A stretch of DNA of 57,581 nt, from assembly GCF_011752525.1 (NCBI RefSeq), contig NZ_VWXI01000022.1, forward strand, positions 1 through 57,581, written 5' to 3'. The notes beneath the pieces were generated by a model that was given only the letters and a program-made list of their open reading frames with translations, did no database searches and was not told where the DNA came from. Shown piece after piece: positions 1 through 7,820 of this stretch (position 1 is the first letter of the stretch; each line of letters starts with the position of its first letter). Made by a program: the position numbers and the translations under genes. The DNA comes from Pantoea sp. Cy-639. Lineage in GTDB: Bacteria; Pseudomonadota; Gammaproteobacteria; Pseudomonadales; Pseudomonadaceae.

Positions 1-62
1 AGCACCAGGCTGGCAGCCTCACGCTTGAAGGCTGGGGTGAAAGTACGTCGTTGTCTGCTCAT
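1..62 (-). CDS. IS3-family transposase OrfA, N-terminal fragment (partial)
   Basis: The start codon is ATG at 62-60 on the minus strand, and the reading frame runs off the window. The visible protein begins MSRQRRTFTPAFKREAASLV, which is the typical start of the helix-turn-helix OrfA that binds the IS ends and is joined to OrfB by frameshifting. Only about 20 residues are visible, so whether this copy is active cannot be judged. Confidence 0.8.
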   Translation of the reverse strand, partial: MSRQRRTFTPAFKREAASLV

Positions 63-126
63 TGAACACCTCTGTGTGGCGATCATCTTCGCCTAAAAAG
101 GTGTCCGGGGTTAGTAGACCACTACA
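1..126 (-). mobile_element. IS3-family insertion sequence, 5' end (cut by window edge)
   Basis: This is the upstream end of an IS on the minus strand. Read outward to inward from 126 it starts TGTAGTGGTC and, after an 8-bp variable core, continues CCGGACAC. The same arrangement is found, with 4 mismatches over 26 bp, at 57456 where the other edge begins. The orfA start codon follows 64 bp inside. The 5'-TG terminus fits IS3-type ends. A target duplication cannot be tested because only one end of this copy is in the window. Confidence 0.85.
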
Positions 127-131
127 GGGAG

Positions 132-209
132 AGTTGTAGCGCTCTTGAGATCGAGCGCCGCCCGCGCGGCGCATCGCGGGCTTCGCCCACTCCCACATCT
201 GTTTCGGGC
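132..209 (+). repeat. REP-like palindromic repeat, copy 1
   Basis: A G+C-rich palindromic module with core GAGATCGAGCGCCGCCCGCG, running into GCGGGCTTCGCCCACTCCCA and ending TGTTTCGGGC. The same module is inverted at 340-416, and a third copy lies at 46933-47010. Such modules are usually scattered between genes in Pseudomonas. Here it directly abuts the IS end. The 127-488 stretch holds only this inverted pair and its spacer; I see no gene in it. Confidence 0.75.
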
Positions 210-339
210 GATGCAGTCCTGTGAAGGTACCGCTGTACGCCTTGGTGCATGTCTCAAGCCAGGCGAAGCGCCAGCAGCGACCACGCTGAAACCTCGCCAT
301 GCCAACAAGGCGGACCAGGCAATGCCACAGGAGAGACTG

Positions 340-416
340 GCCCGAAACAAATGTGGGAGTGGGCGAAAGCCCGCGATGCGCCGCGCGGGCGGCGCTCGAT
401 CTCACAGGCGCTATAA
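340..416 (-). repeat. REP-like palindromic repeat, copy 2 (inverted)
   Basis: Reverse-complement counterpart of the element at 132-209: GCCCGAAACAAATGTGGGAG, then GTGGGCGAAAGCCCGCGATG, then CGGCGCTCGATCTCACAGGC. Together the two copies could fold into a long cruciform with a roughly 130-nt spacer. The left flank CCAACAAGGCGG also precedes copy 3 near 46890, so the repeated unit is longer than the palindrome. Confidence 0.75.
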
Positions 417-488
417 CTCTTTCGGCAATCACCTGCTCCTACCCCCCTTCCTCTGCGCCCCACAGCACCCGGTTCGCCACCAAACCAC

Positions 489-1406
489 CTAGCCCTGGGC
501 CTCCCACGGCACACCCTGCGCCCAACGCGCCACCAGCAGGTCGATGAACCCGCGCACCCGCGGAGACAGATGACGCTTGCTCGGATAGACGATACGGATC
601 GGCTCAGCCGGCGGCCGGTAATCGTGCAACACCTCCACCAGCCGACCACTACGCAGGTCATCGCCGGTGATATAGGTCGGCAAGTGGATCAGCCCGAAAC
701 CGGCACGCGCGCCCTCGAGCATCGCCTCGGAACTGTCGATGTTCAGCCGCCCCGGCTCCTCGCACAGGTGCAACCCTGCCTCGGTGCGAAAGCGCCACGG
801 GCTGGACTTCTCCCCCACCAGAAAGGCGATCTTGTCATGGCCGTACAGGTCCGCCGGCACCTGGGGCGTGCCATGACGCTGCAAGTACTCGGGCGAGGCG
901 CAGGTGGCGAACTGCTGCCAGGCCACGGTACGGGTCAGCAGTTGCGAATCTTCCTTCGGCACCCCGATGCGCACGGCCACGTCGACGCCCTCCTCGACCA
1001 GGTCGAGACAGCGGTCGGTGAAACGGATGTCGGCGCGCAGGTCGGGCCACTGCTTGAGGTAGGCATCGAGGATCGGCAGCACATGACGCTGGCCGAACGA
1101 CAACGGCGCGGTCAGGCGCAAGGTGCCGCTGGGCTGGCCACGGCGCTGGGCCATGGTGGTGTCGACCTCGTCAAGGTCGTCGAGGATCTGCCGCCAGCGT
1201 TCGAACGCCACCAGCCCTTCGTCGGTCAGGCTCAGCTTGCGCGTGGTGCGGTTGAGCAGGCGCACCGCCATGCGCGCCTCCAGGCGGGCGATGCTCTTGC
1301 CCACCGCCGAGCGGGTCAGCCCAAGGGCGCGGCCCGCCGCGGTGAAGCTGCCGGCCTTGACGGCGCTGACGAAGGCGGCGATATCGCCGAAACGGTTGGG
1401 TTCCAT
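489..1406 (-). CDS. LysR-family transcriptional regulator
   Basis: A 305-residue protein of normal LysR length. Residues about 5-63 form the winged helix-turn-helix (FGDIAAFVSAVKAGSFTAAG, then SAVGKSIARLEARM), and the remainder is the periplasmic-binding-protein-like effector domain, in the subgroup with phrases such as ADIRFTDR and GVDVAVRIG. The frame is open for 19 more codons upstream, but MEPNRFGD at 1406 aligns with where LysR proteins begin. The downstream region carries REP elements. The target gene is not apparent: no divergent partner is adjacent, and the neighbour at 1470 runs in the same direction. The effector cannot be named from sequence. Confidence 0.9.
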   Translation of the reverse strand: MEPNRFGDIAAFVSAVKAGSFTAAGRALGLTRSAVGKSIARLEARMAVRLLNRTTRKLSLTDEGLVAFERWRQILDDLDEVDTTMAQRRGQPSGTLRLTAPLSFGQRHVLPILDAYLKQWPDLRADIRFTDRCLDLVEEGVDVAVRIGVPKEDSQLLTRTVAWQQFATCASPEYLQRHGTPQVPADLYGHDKIAFLVGEKSSPWRFRTEAGLHLCEEPGRLNIDSSEAMLEGARAGFGLIHLPTYITGDDLRSGRLVEVLHDYRPPAEPIRIVYPSKRHLSPRVRGFIDLLVARWAQGVPWEAQG

Positions 1407-1469
1407 GGCCGGTTTTCCAGTAAGACAAGGCCTGCTAGATGGGTGCGGATCGGCCGATTGCAAGGCGCC

Positions 1470-1862
1470 TCAGTCAATCACCAGGTGATAGGCCACCGCG
1501 CGCCGCTCCTGGCCATCGGGAAACGCGGCGAACACCACGTCCTCCTCGCCCGCCTGGTGGCCGGCGGTGTAGACGTAGCGATTGACCCGCAGCGGATCGC
1601 CCGGCTGGTATTCACGTCGCAGGCGACCCAGCCGGTCAGGGTGCAACGGGCCGATCTTCTCCACCCGCGCCCACCGCTCGCGCCAGGTCTTCTGCCCCTC
1701 TGCCGTGGTGTAGTCGTGAATCACGCAACGCTCGCCGCGCGCGAGCCGCACCGGAATCACCCAGTTGCCGAAGCGCTCGTCCTTGTAGGCCTTGTCGGTC
1801 TGCACCTCGCAGGCCGGCGCCTGGCCGGCCAGCAATGCCAACAGCAACAGGTAACGGTTCAT
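1470..1862 (-). CDS. Small exported hypothetical protein
   Basis: A 130-residue protein with a short Sec signal (MNRYLLLLALLAGQAPA, probable cleavage before CEVQT). The mature part is about 113 residues, hydrophilic, with Cys at the new N-terminus and one more Cys near residue 46. A good ribosome binding site (AAGGAG) precedes the ATG. I do not recognise the family. It lies 63 bp upstream of the LysR gene on the same strand and could be co-transcribed with it. Confidence 0.7.
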   Translation of the reverse strand: MNRYLLLLALLAGQAPACEVQTDKAYKDERFGNWVIPVRLARGERCVIHDYTTAEGQKTWRERWARVEKIGPLHPDRLGRLRREYQPGDPLRVNRYVYTAGHQAGEEDVVFAAFPDGQERRAVAYHLVID

Positions 1863-2007
1863 GCGTGTCTCCTTGGCTCAGTGCGTGCCACGGCATGCTA
1901 ACCGCATCGGGTGTCACCGCCCAAACCCTGATCGCGCCGATAGCAATTACTTATTGAATGCCGGGCCGAAGGTGCAGTAAGCTCGGGCTCATTCACTGGA
2001 GAGCAAC

Positions 2008-2127
2008 ATGTCGAAACAATCCTGCAACCACGCCAACCTCACCGGTCGCCCTGCGCACCGTGTGCTGGCCGTTGCCGGTCGTGACGTCGTTGCTGCGTTT
2101 TATTTTGGGTATTGGTTTAGCCACTAG
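2008..2127 (+). CDS. Putative aromatic leader peptide 1 upstream of DAHP synthase
   Basis: A 39-codon ORF with a clear Shine-Dalgarno site (GGAGAG at 1998-2003) and ATG at 2008. The last ten codons read AFYFGYWFSH and so contain three Phe, two Tyr and one Trp just before the stop. The intrinsic terminator at 2184-2222 follows 57 nt later, and the aromatic-pathway entry enzyme follows that. This is the layout expected of a ribosome-mediated attenuator in which stalling on scarce aromatic tRNAs prevents termination. A competing hairpin (GGCGCCG at 2127-2133 with CGGCGCC downstream) overlaps the stop codon. The peptide itself probably has no other function. The attenuator role is inference from layout. 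Confidence 0.6.
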   Translation: MSKQSCNHANLTGRPAHRVLAVAGRDVVAAFYFGYWFSH

Positions 2128-2183
2128 GCGCCGATTCCCACCCGGCGCCCACCTTCGAGGGGCCGCCGAACATGAGAATACTC

Positions 2184-2222
2184 AAACCCCCGGTCGGCTC
2201 CCCGACCGGGGGTTTTGTTTTT
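2184..2222 (+). terminator. Intrinsic terminator, probable attenuator of DAHP synthase
   Basis: A perfect 14-bp stem: AAACCCCCGGTCGG at 2184-2197, loop CTCC, CCGACCGGGGGTTT at 2202-2215, then the T-rich run TTTTGTTTTT to 2222. No normal-sized gene ends just upstream on the plus strand, only the 39-codon leader, so the terminator has little else to act on. An upstream segment around 2140-2174 can form alternative pairings (CGGCGCCC with GGGGCCGCCG). Confidence 0.85.
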
Positions 2223-2262
2223 CCGGGCCTTGTACACACCGATTCATCTTGAGGACAGATTC

Positions 2263-2406
2263 ATGAACTACACCACCTACTACCGCACCTATGCATGGCG
2301 ATTTAGCCAGTTCCGTTCGGGCCAGCCTGCCGCCTCCGTTCGGTCGATTTCCGGTGGCACTGCCGCACAAACACCCCTTTTGACGATCTGTCGAACACCT
2401 CTATAG
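2263..2406 (+). CDS. Putative Tyr-rich leader peptide 2 before DAHP synthase
   Basis: A 47-codon ORF with GAGGA ribosome binding site at 2251-2255 and ATG at 2263. The N-terminus MNYTTYYRTYAWRFSQF holds four Tyr, one Trp and two Phe in 17 residues. The rest is unremarkable. It starts 41 nt after the terminator and ends 50 nt before the synthase start, so it could be a second translation-sensing stage or a relay for initiation of the synthase. No obvious second terminator follows. It may be a conserved leader rather than a functional protein. Confidence 0.5.
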   Translation: MNYTTYYRTYAWRFSQFRSGQPAASVRSISGGTAAQTPLLTICRTPL

Positions 2407-2456
2407 GGCCGACCGCGCGGGCCAGAACCCGCCGTCCGCCCAGGGAAGAACACGCC

Positions 2457-3521
2457 ATGCACGCCTCGAACCTCGCCCTGCCCCTGACCCAGCCACACGC
2501 GGCCAACACCACCGTCAGCCAGCGTCTGCCCAGCCCGCACCTGCTCAAGCAGCAGATGCCATTGCCCAGCGAACTCGCCCAGCAAGTCCACGCCCACCGT
2601 CAAGCGATCCGCGCCATTCTCGAAGGCCGCGACGAGCGCCTGCTGGTGGTGGTCGGTCCGTGCTCACTGCACGATCCGCGCTCGGCCCTGGAGTACGCCG
2701 AGCGCCTCGCCGCCCTGAGCCGCGAAGTCGACGACAAGCTGCTGCTGGTGATGCGCGCCTATGTCGAGAAACCCCGCACCACCGTCGGCTGGAAAGGCCT
2801 GGCCTACGATCCGCACCTGGACGGCAGCGACGACATGCACGCCGGCATCGCCCTGTCCCGCGGCCTGATGCTGGGCATGATCGAACGCGGCCTACCGGTC
2901 GCCACCGAACTGCTGCAACCGATGGCCGCCGGCTACTTCGACGATCTGCTGGGCTGGGCCGCCATCGGCGCGCGCACCACCGAGTCGCAGATCCACCGCG
3001 AGATGGTCAGCGGCCTGGCACTGCCGGTGGGTTTCAAGAACGGCACCGACGGCGGCGTAGGCATCGCCTGCGACGCCATGCGCAGCGCCGCGCACCCGCA
3101 CCGCCACTTCGGCATGGACGCGCAAGGCCATCCAGCGATCATCGAGACCCTGGGCAACCCCGACACCCACCTGGTACTGCGCGGCGGACACCAGGGACCC
3201 AACTACGACGCCCAGAGCATCGCCCTGGCTCGCCAAGGGCTGGCCAAGGCCGGACTGGCCGCGCGGATCATGGTCGACTGCAGCCATGCCAACAGCGGCA
3301 AGGACCCGGCGCGCCAGCCGGCGGTGTTCGAGGCGGTGCTGCGCCAACGCCTGGCCGGTGACCGTTCGATCGTCGGCATGATGATCGAGGGCCACCTGTT
3401 CGAGGGCTGTCAGGCGCTAGGCAAGGGCGCGCTGAAGTACGGGGTGTCGGTTACCGACGGGTGTCTGGGTTGGGACAATACCGCCCGGCTGTTGCACCAG
3501 GCGGCCATAGCCCTGCGCTGA
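2457..3521 (+). CDS. aroF: 3-deoxy-7-phosphoheptulonate (DAHP) synthase, class I
   Basis: Condenses phosphoenolpyruvate and erythrose 4-phosphate in the first step of the shikimate pathway. The protein is 354 residues, the normal length for the AroF/AroG/AroH family. Visible motifs are VVVGPCSLHDP (64-74), KPRTTVGWKG (105-114), GARTTESQIHREM (171-183), GFKNGTDGG (192-200) and MVDCSHANSGKD (272-283), which carry the metal and phosphate ligands of the TIM barrel. The symbol follows common Pseudomonas usage; which aromatic acid inhibits it cannot be read safely. Two aromatic-rich leader ORFs and an intrinsic terminator upstream suggest attenuation control. Confidence 0.93.
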   Translation: MHASNLALPLTQPHAANTTVSQRLPSPHLLKQQMPLPSELAQQVHAHRQAIRAILEGRDERLLVVVGPCSLHDPRSALEYAERLAALSREVDDKLLLVMRAYVEKPRTTVGWKGLAYDPHLDGSDDMHAGIALSRGLMLGMIERGLPVATELLQPMAAGYFDDLLGWAAIGARTTESQIHREMVSGLALPVGFKNGTDGGVGIACDAMRSAAHPHRHFGMDAQGHPAIIETLGNPDTHLVLRGGHQGPNYDAQSIALARQGLAKAGLAARIMVDCSHANSGKDPARQPAVFEAVLRQRLAGDRSIVGMMIEGHLFEGCQALGKGALKYGVSVTDGCLGWDNTARLLHQAAIALR

Positions 3522-3559
3522 ATCCCGTATGCCAGCGTCACACCTCAGATAGTCGGGGT

Positions 3560-3585
3560 CAGCCCTTGCAGGTATTGAAGGGCTG
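3560..3585. repeat. Stem-loop between convergent genes
   Basis: CAGCCCTT (3560-3567) pairs with AAGGGCTG (3578-3585) around a 10-nt loop. It lies between the convergent DAHP synthase and halovibrin-like genes. There is no T-run on either strand, so it is at best a weak bidirectional terminator or an RNA-stabilising structure. Confidence 0.5.
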
Positions 3586-3636
3586 CCGGGGCCGGGTAGC
3601 GAGTCGCCCACTGTCGCGCCACAACCCGAGTGGACC

Positions 3637-4983
3637 TTATTCAGTCGCCTGATCCAAGGGCAGATAGGTCACCAGCTTCCCGTCAGGCGCCTTGGGGTCC
3701 AGGCGCAGTACTGGCAAGTACCGATGCGTTTCCGTCACGTACTCACGTTGAAAGCGACGAGCATTGGCAGGCCCCGGCTCCGCAGGAGGGTAACGCACCT
3801 TCGGACTGTAGAAAAACGCCTCAAGTGGCAGTTCCCCTGGCTTGTCCTGGGGCCACGCCTGCACAATCACCTCGTTCCAGTCATAGTCTTCCGAGTCATA
3901 GTCTTCGTTGACACGCCTGTGCTCCTCGAGACTCCATCGATGCGCTTTCACGCCAACATCAAACTCTGCCGGATCAGGGCGAAACGCGCAGGAGTTGCGA
4001 GGTGGGGTGGGATATCTTTTCAGCCATGCCGTGTCGTCGGTAATCCCAGAACAGATTCCCCGATCCAGACAAGGTTGTCCGAGGTTGCTGGTACCGCCAT
4101 CGAATGGATAGATACAGCTCATGATCAGGCGTCGAGTGACCGGGACCCCCAATGGCGATACGATGTATCCCTGCGGCCAGATCGTGATATCCAACCCCGC
4201 GTCCACCGAAAAATAGCTGAACGAGACACCATTGTTACGTTGCGAGGCTGGGCTGGGATTCCACGCTTTGAAGCTACCCACTCCCGTACCACGCACCAGC
4301 ACTCCATTGCAGAAGAAGCGCGAGCGACCATCCGGGCAGACAGTGTCCTTACTGTCGTACCGCGCATTGATCGCCTCCGCCACCTCATAACCGTTATACA
4401 GCTGCTCACGCTGATCGAAGCCGAACGGTGCATCCCCCGCCACATAGCGCAATACCGGGAGCCACTGTCCAGTGGCCTGGAACCAGGCCATCTGACTGCG
4501 CTGAGCGCGCAGCAACGCATTGGTAAGCCCCGGCTGGTAGTAGATTGCCTGCACTGGCAACTGCTTCGGCTGGCTGGCGTCCCAGTACCCCAGGCGAACC
4601 TCGTTGCCTTCGCGACCCACGACCTGGTAAAGCTTGCCCTGGGCCGCTGCATCGAACCCTGAGTGCATGACATAACCGCTGCGCTCGGGGTTGCCCACGG
4701 TCTTGCCATCGCGGCGCAAGAGTTGGAAAGGCTCGTATTGCCGCCACTCGGCCAAGGAGTCGTGACGCCAGAATTCACGCTGATGCGCTTCTATCATCGG
4801 CCGCATCAGCACGCCGCTGCAGGCGTCCACGGGCTCATTGCCCAGGCAGCGCGCAGGCGTTGCCGCCACCCGCTGGTTCAAGGCAATGGCGGTTTCCACA
4901 CCACTCATGGCATGTGCGCCAGGCATTGCGATCACGCAAAGCATCACCCACGACAGCACACGCCCCAGGTTTGTCGAATCCAT
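3637..4983 (-). CDS. Halovibrin (HvnA)-like secreted protein with internal duplication
   Basis: A 448-residue protein with a Sec signal (about residues 1-25, ending GAHA). The body consists of two related halves. Unit 1 carries TAIALNQR (31-38), CSGVL (55-59), QAIYYQPG and LPVLRY (175-180). Unit 2 carries VAEAINARY (201-209), CNGVLVRGTG (225-234), EAFFYSPK and LPVLRL near 430. The CNGVLVRGTG and GVSFSYFSVDA phrases recall the halovibrin family, extracellular enzymes first described in Vibrio fischeri as ADP-ribosylating or NAD-glycohydrolase proteins; I assign this from memory with moderate confidence. Strong RBS (GGAGAAGAAAG). It is the last gene of the Ig-like operon, 33 bp after its neighbour. 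Confidence 0.6.
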   Translation of the reverse strand: MDSTNLGRVLSWVMLCVIAMPGAHAMSGVETAIALNQRVAATPARCLGNEPVDACSGVLMRPMIEAHQREFWRHDSLAEWRQYEPFQLLRRDGKTVGNPERSGYVMHSGFDAAAQGKLYQVVGREGNEVRLGYWDASQPKQLPVQAIYYQPGLTNALLRAQRSQMAWFQATGQWLPVLRYVAGDAPFGFDQREQLYNGYEVAEAINARYDSKDTVCPDGRSRFFCNGVLVRGTGVGSFKAWNPSPASQRNNGVSFSYFSVDAGLDITIWPQGYIVSPLGVPVTRRLIMSCIYPFDGGTSNLGQPCLDRGICSGITDDTAWLKRYPTPPRNSCAFRPDPAEFDVGVKAHRWSLEEHRRVNEDYDSEDYDWNEVIVQAWPQDKPGELPLEAFFYSPKVRYPPAEPGPANARRFQREYVTETHRYLPVLRLDPKAPDGKLVTYLPLDQATE

Positions 4984-5016
4984 CTTTCTTCTCCTGTCCC
5001 GTATCTGGGCTCGGCA

Positions 5017-7752
5017 TCATCCATTGCGTGGCGTCACGCACATGCCACCATAGATGTTCGTGTTAGGCGTGTTGGCAGAGCAGAAATAACCGGAGAACGC
5101 ATAGGCATGGTGGTAGAACATGCCAGCATCACTGCTCACTTTGACGCAGTTCCATATGTACCTGGGCAATGGCAGCGGTGCTCCGTAGACCCGCTGCATA
5201 TCGGCGATGAACGCGGCAGTGACCGGACTTCCACCCAGGCTGTTCATCCACTGGATAGCCTGGGGCCAGCTCCATTTCGGGTTACGCATATCGGTGCGCA
5301 AGTTGAGGTTCCACACGTTACTGACGTTCACCAGATAACTGACCTGAGTACCCGCGTCGTCAGTCGCGGTGATGGTTGCCTTGCCATTGGCATTGCCCGT
5401 GACCTTGCCACTTCTAGGATCCACCGAAGCTACAGTGGGCTTGCTGGAAACGTAACGGCAAGCCCCCGAACCGCCGCTGGCAGTACGCACGGCGGTATTG
5501 CCGATCGAGTCGAGGCCCTTGGCGGGCCAACCATATTTCACCGACAACCCGTTGAGGTTCAGCGTGTCAGTGGCCATCCACAGTTGGTAGCGCACAGCAT
5601 GTTGCACCGCTTCTGAACGTCCTCTCTCCCGGCCCGCACGCGTCACGCTGTAAGTGAAGGTCAACTGCCCGTTCAGGCTTGCCGTGACCAAGCGTGCGGG
5701 AAACAGGAAGCTCAGTGGCTGATCCGGGTCGTGAATCAACGGCTCGCTGTCGAACGTCACCGCTCCCGTCACATGCAGACGCACGCTATCGCCAGGGCGC
5801 AGGCCGGCTGCCTGGCCCTGGAACAGCACGGTCGCGCCCTGCGGCGGTATTTGCGAGGGGTCGAGGCAGCCTTTGGCATTGGCCTCCATCACCTGCGGCG
5901 CGCCTAGCTGCAACGGCACCCCAGCCGTGGCGGTGAAGGCCACGGTTGCCGACTGGCGAACCTGCTGGTCGGACTGGCGCGTGACGCGGTAGTGCAATTC
6001 GCTGAGATGCTCCAGGCCGGCCGCCAGAACCTCGGCCGGTAGCGACCACTCCTGCCCATGACCACAGAGGCGGATACTGGCAGCCGCGTTCACGCCCAGC
6101 AGGATGAGCGTTACCTGGTCATCCTCATGGCGGTCCGGGTAGTCCAGTCGCACCTTCACGGGTTGCCCGGCGACCACACGCACATCGTTGTCCTCGTCCA
6201 TGTCGACGACCTGTGGCGCCGGCAGTGCCACCGGCATCTGACCGACCTGCAACCACAACCGTGGGGACTGGCGAGGCGCCGCCGGCCCCGGGCACTCGAC
6301 GCTGTAGCGCAGTTGCAGGCTACCTCCGTCCAATGCCTCGAGGTGCTGCGGCGGAATCAGGAATACCAACTGGCCGCGACCAGCATCCGCGCGGCTTACC
6401 CGGCGAGTCACTTCCCAGACATAGGGCTGACCGTTGGCAGTGAAACCCTGCCAGCACAACTTCACCCGATCGCCATAAGCCAGACCAAAGTAGCGCACGA
6501 CCACCGCCTGGCTCGGTTGCGCGGGGTCGAGCCGGCCCTCGAAATCGGCGCTGGGGTCGGCAAAGGGCAGCCCAGGCAAGGCACCGCTGACTTCCAGGTA
6601 GCGCGTACCGGATCGTGCCACCACCTGCCCTTCGCGCCAATAACGGCAGGCCAGCGTCAACCATCCACCGGCCAGTTGCGCCAACCAGCCTGCCGGTACT
6701 TCAAACAGGTAACCTTTGCCTGTCTCATCGATGCGTCGACGCAGGTCGAGCCCAAGCGAGTTGGCATCGAGACTCAGTGGCCGGGCGACGAAATCGAAAC
6801 CTTCGAGTACGAGTTCGATTTCGTCGCCGACGGCTACCTGCAGGCACGAAGCCCACACCATGATCCGTACCGTCGCGGCGGCAGAATCGACCTGTTGCTT
6901 CTCGATCGCGCCCTCTACGCGTGGCGCATCGCCCAGCCCTGGCTGCAGTTGCACCGATACCCAGGTGACCGCCGACCACTTTTCCGAGACATCGCCCACT
7001 ACATCGATGATCCGATAACGCACCGGTATCTGCCCGCTGTCACCGGCATTGGCGATATGGGCAGCGGGAACCTCGACCCGCAAGGGTTGCCCGACCTGGT
7101 CATCGGCAAAGCGGTACTCCACCAGCTGGTTGCCCCAGGCCAGTTGCAACAAGCCGCCCGCCTGCATGTACAGCCAAGGCTTTATCAGCACCCATGCCGA
7201 CTCTCCAGATACTATCTGCGAATCCACTACCGGAGCCTCCAGGCCACCATGCCAGGCGGTATCAGGTGTCGGGTCCGGACCGCCAGGGAGTGTCGGCTTG
7301 CACAGTACTTCAAGTACCGTCGTGCAACCGACCTGCTCCTGCCCTGCGTTGCGTGTGATGCGACAGTACAGGTCGCCAATCCCCTCTACCACCTGATTGC
7401 TCGGCAGATAGAAGGGGATGTCGCAGCCCACCTGCTCGGTTTCCAGATAAGCCGTGAACAACGGACTCGCATCGCTGCCTCGGCCATGCCAGAACACTTC
7501 GAGAAAATCATCGGCGCGCATGTCCGGGTAGCGCTGGAGCATGACCACGAGCCCCTGGGGCTCGGGTTGCAGCAGGCCGCTGTAGACACCCACTTCGGCC
7601 AGCCTGTCCAGAAGTGGCGCACCGGGAATGAACATCCGCGGCAAAGCGACACTGGCCAGGCCAGGACTTGCAGCATCGGTGAAGTGTTCATTGAAACGCT
7701 GGCGCGCCTGCTCCAGGGTTTCCTCGTCTGGCATTTCGAACTCACTGTTCAT
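5017..7752 (-). CDS. Large Ig-like repeat protein with BIG2 and lectin-like C-terminus
   Basis: A 911-residue protein; ATG 7752 (MNSEFEMP) is preferred over a GTG 36 nt upstream because a purine-rich RBS lies just before it. No signal peptide is visible. The N-terminal region (about 30-130) resembles that of the 1364-residue protein two genes upstream (both contain EVFW and LYM-x-A phrases). Then come several Ig-like units of about 100 residues with recurring D-x-V-x-L-x-W patterns. A BIG2 domain lies near 740-810 (VASVDPRSGKVTGNANGKAT). The last 90 residues (SWPQAIQWMNSLGG to the C-terminus, with Cys) resemble an intimin-type C-type lectin fold. Probable role: surface or secreted adhesin-like protein. 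The export route is unknown. Confidence 0.7.
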   Translation of the reverse strand: MNSEFEMPDEETLEQARQRFNEHFTDAASPGLASVALPRMFIPGAPLLDRLAEVGVYSGLLQPEPQGLVVMLQRYPDMRADDFLEVFWHGRGSDASPLFTAYLETEQVGCDIPFYLPSNQVVEGIGDLYCRITRNAGQEQVGCTTVLEVLCKPTLPGGPDPTPDTAWHGGLEAPVVDSQIVSGESAWVLIKPWLYMQAGGLLQLAWGNQLVEYRFADDQVGQPLRVEVPAAHIANAGDSGQIPVRYRIIDVVGDVSEKWSAVTWVSVQLQPGLGDAPRVEGAIEKQQVDSAAATVRIMVWASCLQVAVGDEIELVLEGFDFVARPLSLDANSLGLDLRRRIDETGKGYLFEVPAGWLAQLAGGWLTLACRYWREGQVVARSGTRYLEVSGALPGLPFADPSADFEGRLDPAQPSQAVVVRYFGLAYGDRVKLCWQGFTANGQPYVWEVTRRVSRADAGRGQLVFLIPPQHLEALDGGSLQLRYSVECPGPAAPRQSPRLWLQVGQMPVALPAPQVVDMDEDNDVRVVAGQPVKVRLDYPDRHEDDQVTLILLGVNAAASIRLCGHGQEWSLPAEVLAAGLEHLSELHYRVTRQSDQQVRQSATVAFTATAGVPLQLGAPQVMEANAKGCLDPSQIPPQGATVLFQGQAAGLRPGDSVRLHVTGAVTFDSEPLIHDPDQPLSFLFPARLVTASLNGQLTFTYSVTRAGRERGRSEAVQHAVRYQLWMATDTLNLNGLSVKYGWPAKGLDSIGNTAVRTASGGSGACRYVSSKPTVASVDPRSGKVTGNANGKATITATDDAGTQVSYLVNVSNVWNLNLRTDMRNPKWSWPQAIQWMNSLGGSPVTAAFIADMQRVYGAPLPLPRYIWNCVKVSSDAGMFYHHAYAFSGYFCSANTPNTNIYGGMCVTPRNG

Positions 7753-7820
7753 TTTTTCCCGCCTTGTTTTCTGGACTGACCCGAGCACTCACCACGATTA
7801 TCTGCTCACCTGGACCGAGC

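Noticed and set aside
19..661. Several overlapping ORFs of 80-137 codons
   Set aside because: They are created by the REP-like palindromes and by frames opposite the LysR gene; no RBS or family features.
570..1901. 443-codon plus-strand ORF opposite LysR and the small exported protein
   Set aside because: Gln/His/Arg-rich antisense translation of two well-supported minus-strand genes, typical of high-G+C shadows.
2280..2456. A second terminator after leader 2
   Set aside because: Only weak pairings such as GGTG with CACC before CCCCTTTT; no stable stem with a T-run.
6058..7779. 573-codon plus-strand ORF antisense to the 911-residue Ig-like protein
   Set aside because: No recognisable domain, no RBS; composition typical of an antisense shadow.
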